Assembly: GCA_946183625.1 (NCBI GenBank)
Contig: CAMHCL010000019.1
Span: forward strand, 1-19,167
Length of the DNA: 19,167 bases
Direction of reading: 5' to 3'
Source: an uncultured Lachnospiraceae bacterium
GTDB taxonomy: Bacteria; Bacillota; Clostridia; Lachnospirales; Lachnospiraceae
Position numbers and translations under genes: made by a program. Below the pieces are notes generated by a model that saw only the letters and a list, made by a program, of their open reading frames with translations, was not told the DNA's origin and ran no database searches. Shown here one piece after another: positions 16,086-19,167 of this stretch (position 1 is its first letter; the number at the start of each line of letters is the position of its first letter).

Positions 16086-17111
16086 ATGAAAATGAGAAGA
16101 ATCGCATTAGCAGCATTTATGGTAGCAACATTTGCAATAATGTTAACAGGTTGTAGTGACAAGACAGAGACTACAGAGGCCACTACAGCGGCAACAACAG
16201 AAGCCGTGACAGAGGCGACTACAGAAGAGGTTACAACCGAGGCGGCTACCGAGGCGGATACAGCTTCTGATTCAGAAGCAGCTGCTGAGCTTCCTAAGTA
16301 TGAGTACAACGGAGTGGATACCATTGAAAAGGCAGTGTATGAATATATGCTGACGAAGGCAGCGGATTATCCAGAGGGAGCAGTTGCTATACCAGCCGGA
16401 ACCATCATCGATGTAGATGATAAGGATCCGGAAGACGTAAAGGTTTTAGGCGATTTCGAGATTTATATATATGACCTTGAGGGTGATACACTTAAGACAA
16501 AAGCAGGTGGATCTTATCCAGGTATGATGCACCTTAAGAAAAATGATGACGAAACTTACACTGTTACAAGCTTCGACGAAGTTGAAAGCGGTGCAGGTTT
16601 TGATGATAGCGTTAAGGAAATCTTCGGTGACAAGGCCGATGCTTACTTCACAGCCGCAAGTGATATGGAGCAGAGGAACGCTTCCAGAGGAACCCTTATA
16701 GCTGAATATGTTGCAGCCAACGGCCTGGCGATCACAAAGTACCAGGACGAAGGCTGGGATCCAGTAGCAATCAGCGCTGTAGATCCTGCAGATAACGCCG
16801 TAGTATACATGGGTGGCCTCTACTCACATGATGGGAAGAGTGATATGAACTTAGCACTCTTTAAGAGCTCAGGTGTTCCTGTAGCAATCGTACAGATCGG
16901 AGATAAGATCTGGTATGGCGAGATGACTACAGAAGAAGCTACACTTGATGATGGAAGAGAGTATATATCTCTCAAGGTTGAGGATAAGACTTTTGGATAT
17001 CATTTCTACGAGGATGGAACAGGATTCCTTATCGATGATGCCGGTGAAGTTCACGATTCGCTTGCACTTGACGAGAGTGTAGCAAATGACATGAAGGCTA
17101 TGACAGAGTAA
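16086..17111 (+). CDS. Secreted lipoprotein of unknown function with Thr/Glu-rich linker
   Basis: A 341-residue protein with a lipoprotein signal: basic MKMRR, a hydrophobic stretch and the lipobox LTGC with lipidated Cys23. A low-complexity linker of Thr, Glu and Ala (about 26-68, imperfect TTEA repeats) holds the folded part away from the membrane. The remaining roughly 270 residues are acidic and rich in beta-like stretches; I recognise no enzyme motif. Two ATGs are possible, 16086 and 16092. The purine-rich GAGAGGG ends 3 nt before the first and 9 nt before the second, so the second (MRRIALA) may be real. A perfect TATAAT lies at 16008-16013 without a good -35 at normal spacing. It is anchored on the outer face of the membrane. 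A structured RNA follows directly. Confidence 0.85.
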   Translation: MKMRRIALAAFMVATFAIMLTGCSDKTETTEATTAATTEAVTEATTEEVTTEAATEADTASDSEAAAELPKYEYNGVDTIEKAVYEYMLTKAADYPEGAVAIPAGTIIDVDDKDPEDVKVLGDFEIYIYDLEGDTLKTKAGGSYPGMMHLKKNDDETYTVTSFDEVESGAGFDDSVKEIFGDKADAYFTAASDMEQRNASRGTLIAEYVAANGLAITKYQDEGWDPVAISAVDPADNAVVYMGGLYSHDGKSDMNLALFKSSGVPVAIVQIGDKIWYGEMTTEEATLDDGREYISLKVEDKTFGYHFYEDGTGFLIDDAGEVHDSLALDESVANDMKAMTE

Positions 17112-17140
17112 TCTGGCAAGATTCATATAAATAACCAATA

Positions 17141-17297
17141 AGGAGTTAAGACGACGATCTGCCGGACGGCCTCGTGTCCTGAGGTCTGGGACGGTGGAAA
17201 GTCGTATGAAGCTCCGGTTCATAAAAGGCCGGGCCGAAGGAATTCGTGGAGAGGCTGCAATTGACGAGCACTTAGCTGTTGGGTTGGGTGCTTTTTT
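17141..17297 (+). ncRNA. Structured noncoding RNA, possibly raiA-like
   Basis: A GC-richer block unlike the flanks, without a credible reading frame, with several nested helices and a terminator. Visible helices are: closing stem AGTTAAG / CTTAGCT (17144-17150 with 17271-17277, one G-U); ACGAC / GTCGT (17151-17155 with 17201-17205); GGCCTC / GAGGTC (17168-17173 with 17181-17186, one G-U); TATGAA / TTCATA (17205-17210 with 17218-17223). The 7-nt loop GCTCCGG of that last hairpin can pair with CCGGG at 17229-17233, a possible pseudoknot. This architecture, and segments such as GGAAAGTCGTATGAAGC, recall the raiA RNA of Firmicutes as I remember it. I cannot confirm the family, and no raiA gene is in the window. 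It could be a free RNA made from the lipoprotein transcript, or a leader of the gene at 17393. Confidence 0.7.
17267..17297 (+). terminator. Intrinsic terminator ending the structured RNA
   Basis: Core stem AGCAC / GTGCT (17267-17271 with 17288-17292), extendable by G-U and A-U pairs to nine, followed by six T. Its 5' arm overlaps the 3' strand of the closing stem. Confidence 0.75.
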
Positions 17298-17298
17298 G

Positions 17299-17327
17299 TT
17301 GGATTTTTTTGGGGGAAGGATTATAAT
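17299..17327 (+). promoter_or_regulatory. Promoter for the membrane protein gene at 17393
   Basis: TTGGAT (17299-17304), 17-bp spacer, perfect TATAAT (17322-17327). It begins directly after the structured RNA's terminator, so the downstream gene probably has its own transcript. Confidence 0.6.
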
Positions 17328-17392
17328 GTCGATTTAGAATGTATGGGTTTGCAGTACATTTTACATAGAGAACAAGTGACACAGGGGCGAAA

Positions 17393-18007
17393 ATGGAAAC
17401 TAACAAATTTCAATATCAATTAGATCAGGTCAGAAGTGGATATATCCCGAATAAGGCTTATACGCCGGGCGGAAAAGAATTGGGAATGAAGTATTATGAC
17501 TTCCTTGCAAGAAAATTCTCCATGATCCTTATTATTTTCAACGCGTTAGCTCTTATTTTTACATATTTTGTTGTGTATAGCTGGTGGAATGGGGATGATT
17601 TCGGCAAGAAGTTCGGGGTGCTTCTTTTTGTGGGATTTATAGCATTGTTGATTGGCAGAAGGCTGTTCAGTCGTTTTAAGCAGTTCAGCCCGGTCATTTA
17701 TCAGATCATCCTTCTATCAAATGCGGCGATATATCTGTATTACCGCCACGAACTTATTGGCATATGGGATTTTTATAGATTTTACAGATCGACTGAGATA
17801 GTATGGGTGATAAGGAGTATCATCCTGTTTGAACCTATTAATATCAATTACTGGTATTTTCTGTACACGGATATTGTTACTACCATCATGCTGATACTTG
17901 CCGGATACATCATTATTACCGCAATTCCAAACATGATCTACTGCTATAAGAGAAGGTTTCTCTATAATTATGAAGGCAATTATTATAAGTATGATTATAA
18001 AGAGTAA
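17393..18007 (+). CDS. Hypothetical multi-pass membrane protein
   Basis: A 204-residue protein that I do not recognise. About 42 hydrophilic residues at the N-terminus precede roughly four membrane segments: FSMILIIFNALALIFTYFVV near 43-62, a second near 73-90, a third near 99-117 and a fourth near 158-180. The loops and C-terminus are rich in Tyr and Arg (RRFLYNYEGNYYKYDYKE end), which suggests a basic cytosolic tail. AGGGGC lies close before the ATG. A promoter-like TTGGAT/TATAAT pair is 66 bp upstream. No terminator is evident after it, so read-through into the NfeD/SPFH pair is possible. Confidence 0.7.
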   Translation: METNKFQYQLDQVRSGYIPNKAYTPGGKELGMKYYDFLARKFSMILIIFNALALIFTYFVVYSWWNGDDFGKKFGVLLFVGFIALLIGRRLFSRFKQFSPVIYQIILLSNAAIYLYYRHELIGIWDFYRFYRSTEIVWVIRSIILFEPININYWYFLYTDIVTTIMLILAGYIIITAIPNMIYCYKRRFLYNYEGNYYKYDYKE

Positions 18008-18015
18008 AATACTAT

Positions 18016-18043
18016 TTTAAATGTGATGAATTTTTGGTATATT
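18016..18043 (+). promoter_or_regulatory. Possible promoter of the NfeD/SPFH gene pair
   Basis: TTTAAA (18016-18021), 16-bp spacer, TATATT (18038-18043). Both boxes depart from consensus, so this is tentative. Confidence 0.4.
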
Positions 18044-18059
18044 ATTTGTCAAAGGTGTT

Positions 18060-18081
18060 CTTTCAATATGCTTATTGAAAG
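18060..18081 (+). promoter_or_regulatory. Inverted repeat in the leader of the NfeD gene
   Basis: Nine-bp perfect arms CTTTCAATA and TATTGAAAG around TGCT, 31 bp before the NfeD start and just downstream of the possible promoter. No T-tract follows, so it is an operator or an mRNA hairpin rather than a terminator. Confidence 0.55.
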
Positions 18082-18111
18082 CAGGTATTTATAAAGAAAG
18101 AAGGGGAATGT

Positions 18112-18549
18112 ATGAGCTACGGAATTATGTGGATTGTCATAGCCGTATTTACTCTGGTTACAGAGATGATATCTCTGGGACTAACATCTATATGGTTCAC
18201 AGTGGGTGCTTTAGCTGCTGCGATAGCGGCATTCCTTGGTGCGAAGCTGTGGCTTCAGGTGCTTCTGTTTGTGGTCATTTCCACCGTTATGCTGGTGGCA
18301 ATGAGGCCTATAGCTAAGAAGTATCTCAAGGTCGGAAGCGTTAAGACCAATGCTGAGTCCTATATAGGCAGGATTGAGAAGGTCCGAACCACCATTGATA
18401 ATGATGCCGGAACGGGCATGTTGAAGATGGGCGATGTTGAGTGGAGAGCGGTTTCTGAAGATGGCAGCGTGATCCCTGAGGGAGCATATGTCAGGATTCA
18501 GAAGATTGAAGGCACGAAGCTTTTTGTTATAGCTGAAACAGAGGGTTGA
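18112..18549 (+). CDS. NfeD-like membrane protein
   Basis: A 145-residue short-form NfeD family protein. The N-terminal 65 residues hold two to three membrane helices (IMWIVIAVFTLVTEMISLGL, then WFTVGALAAAIAAFLGAKLW and LQVLLFVVISTVMLVAM). The C-terminal 75 residues form the typical OB-fold-like NfeDC domain, with IGRIEKV, GMLKMGDVEWRAVSEDG and GAYVRIQKIEGTKLFVI. Such proteins lack the ClpP-like protease of long NfeD. They are nearly always encoded beside an SPFH/stomatin partner and are thought to act with it in membrane microdomain organisation; that partner follows 57 bp downstream. AGGGG lies 5 nt before the ATG. Confidence 0.92.
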   Translation: MSYGIMWIVIAVFTLVTEMISLGLTSIWFTVGALAAAIAAFLGAKLWLQVLLFVVISTVMLVAMRPIAKKYLKVGSVKTNAESYIGRIEKVRTTIDNDAGTGMLKMGDVEWRAVSEDGSVIPEGAYVRIQKIEGTKLFVIAETEG

Positions 18550-18606
18550 TCAACCTTTGTTATATGTATTTTTCAAATGTATTAAATGTAGGAGGTTTTA
18601 AGTATT

Positions 18607-19167
18607 ATGCCAGTATTAATTGGAATTTTGTTATTGATCTTTGTTTGCCTGCTCTGCAGTTCTCTGAGAGTAGTAAGACAGGCAAATGCATATGTTATCG
18701 AGCGTCTCGGTACATATACAGCAACATGGGGAGTTGGATTACACCTCATGATACCTGTAATCGATAAGGTTGCCCGCAAGGTATCCCTTAAGGAACAGGT
18801 AGCAGATTTCCCACCACAGCCAGTTATCACAAAGGATAATGTAACAATGAGAATCGACACAGTTCTTTTCTTCCAGATTACAGATCCTAAGCTTTATTGC
18901 TATGGTGTTGAGAATCCACTTGCTGCTATCGAGAACCTGACAGCAACAACTCTTAGAAATATCATTGGTGATCTGGAGCTTGACCAGACACTTACATCAC
19001 GTGAGACTATCAACTCCAAGATGAGAGCTACACTTGATGAAGCTACAGATCCTTGGGGAATCAAGGTTAACCGTGTAGAGCTGAAGAACATCATGCCACC
19101 TGCAGCTATCCAGGAATCAATGGAGAAGCAGATGAAGGCTGAGCGTGAGAGACGTGAGCAGATCATC
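18607..19167 (+). CDS. SPFH/stomatin-like protein, N-terminal part (3' truncated by window)
   Basis: The first 187 codons of a stomatin/slipin-type (HflC/QmcA-like) protein. One N-terminal membrane helix (VLIGILLLIFVCLLCSSL) is followed by the SPFH domain from about residue 22: RQANAYVIERLGTYTATW, GLHLMIPVIDKV, PVITKDNVTMRIDTVLFFQI, then NLTATTLRNIIGDLELDQTL and WGIKVNRVELKNIMPP. The visible end, MEKQMKAERERREQII, is the start of the coiled-coil region. It is expected to form oligomeric rings at the cytoplasmic membrane with the NfeD-like neighbour. GGAGG is 11 nt before the ATG, slightly long. An ATT codon 3 nt earlier has better spacing but is an unlikely start. Confidence 0.93.
   Translation, partial: MPVLIGILLLIFVCLLCSSLRVVRQANAYVIERLGTYTATWGVGLHLMIPVIDKVARKVSLKEQVADFPPQPVITKDNVTMRIDTVLFFQITDPKLYCYGVENPLAAIENLTATTLRNIIGDLELDQTLTSRETINSKMRATLDEATDPWGIKVNRVELKNIMPPAAIQESMEKQMKAERERREQII

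Noticed and set aside
17141..17297. RNase P RNA, group II intron domain V, or cyclic di-GMP riboswitch
   Set aside because: GGAAAGTC and CCGGTTC fragments look familiar, but length, domain V hairpin order and the conserved riboswitch core do not match.
18900..19166. Minus-strand open frame at the right edge
   Set aside because: It is a shadow of the SPFH gene, whose domain is clear on the plus strand.
1..19167. tRNA, rRNA, prophage or replication-origin features
   Set aside because: No cloverleaf, rRNA segment, integrase, att-like repeat or DnaA-box cluster was seen by eye.

Overview
The window looks like chromosomal DNA of a low-to-moderate GC Clostridia member, most likely a Lachnospiraceae anaerobe. 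The reasons are an HrcA-type CIRCE operator, strong GGAGG ribosome-binding sites, a heterotetrameric ferredoxin-linked 2-oxoacid oxidoreductase, a TGD-type sorting tail on a surface protein, and a tandem HD-GYP protein. The genus is not resolved, and the family is inference from protein style.

Layout, left to right. (1) 1-589: the 3' end of a surface protein with an X2-like Ig-fold domain and a C-terminal anchor. (2) 687-2960, minus strand: Lon protease, meeting gene 1 at a shared bidirectional terminator. Its promoter overlaps a CIRCE element, which points to HrcA heat-shock control. (3) 3171-4424: a divergent tandem HD-domain/HD-GYP protein. (4) 4565-5200: an unrecognised cytosolic protein. 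(5) 5330-6700: a MATE-family exporter. (6) 6701-7597: a gene-free region holding eight tandem 73-bp units, each with GTGCGG and CCGCAC arms at fixed offsets. (7) 7598-10736: a four-gene 2-oxoacid:ferredoxin oxidoreductase operon (gamma, delta, alpha, beta), behind a clear promoter and two inverted repeats. (8) 10935-11585: an isolated type IV prepilin-like protein. (9) 11754-13497: a CbxX/SpoVK-like AAA ATPase broken by a frameshift just before its C-terminal lid. (10) 13540-15879: an aconitase-family hydratase. (11) 16086-17111: a lipoprotein. (12) 17141-17297: a compact structured RNA with a terminator. (13) 17393-18007: a membrane protein. (14) 18112 to the right edge: an NfeD-like protein followed by an SPFH/stomatin-like protein, cut by the window end.

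Functionally, the oxidoreductase operon and the aconitase-family enzyme suggest 2-oxoacid and tricarboxylate metabolism linked to ferredoxin. Lon and the NfeD/SPFH pair are protein-quality and membrane-organisation genes. The most unusual items are the exactly periodic 73-bp array, where arm changes between units keep base pairing and wobble pairs favour a plus-strand RNA, and the structured RNA at 17141-17297, whose closing stem and terminator compete for the same bases.
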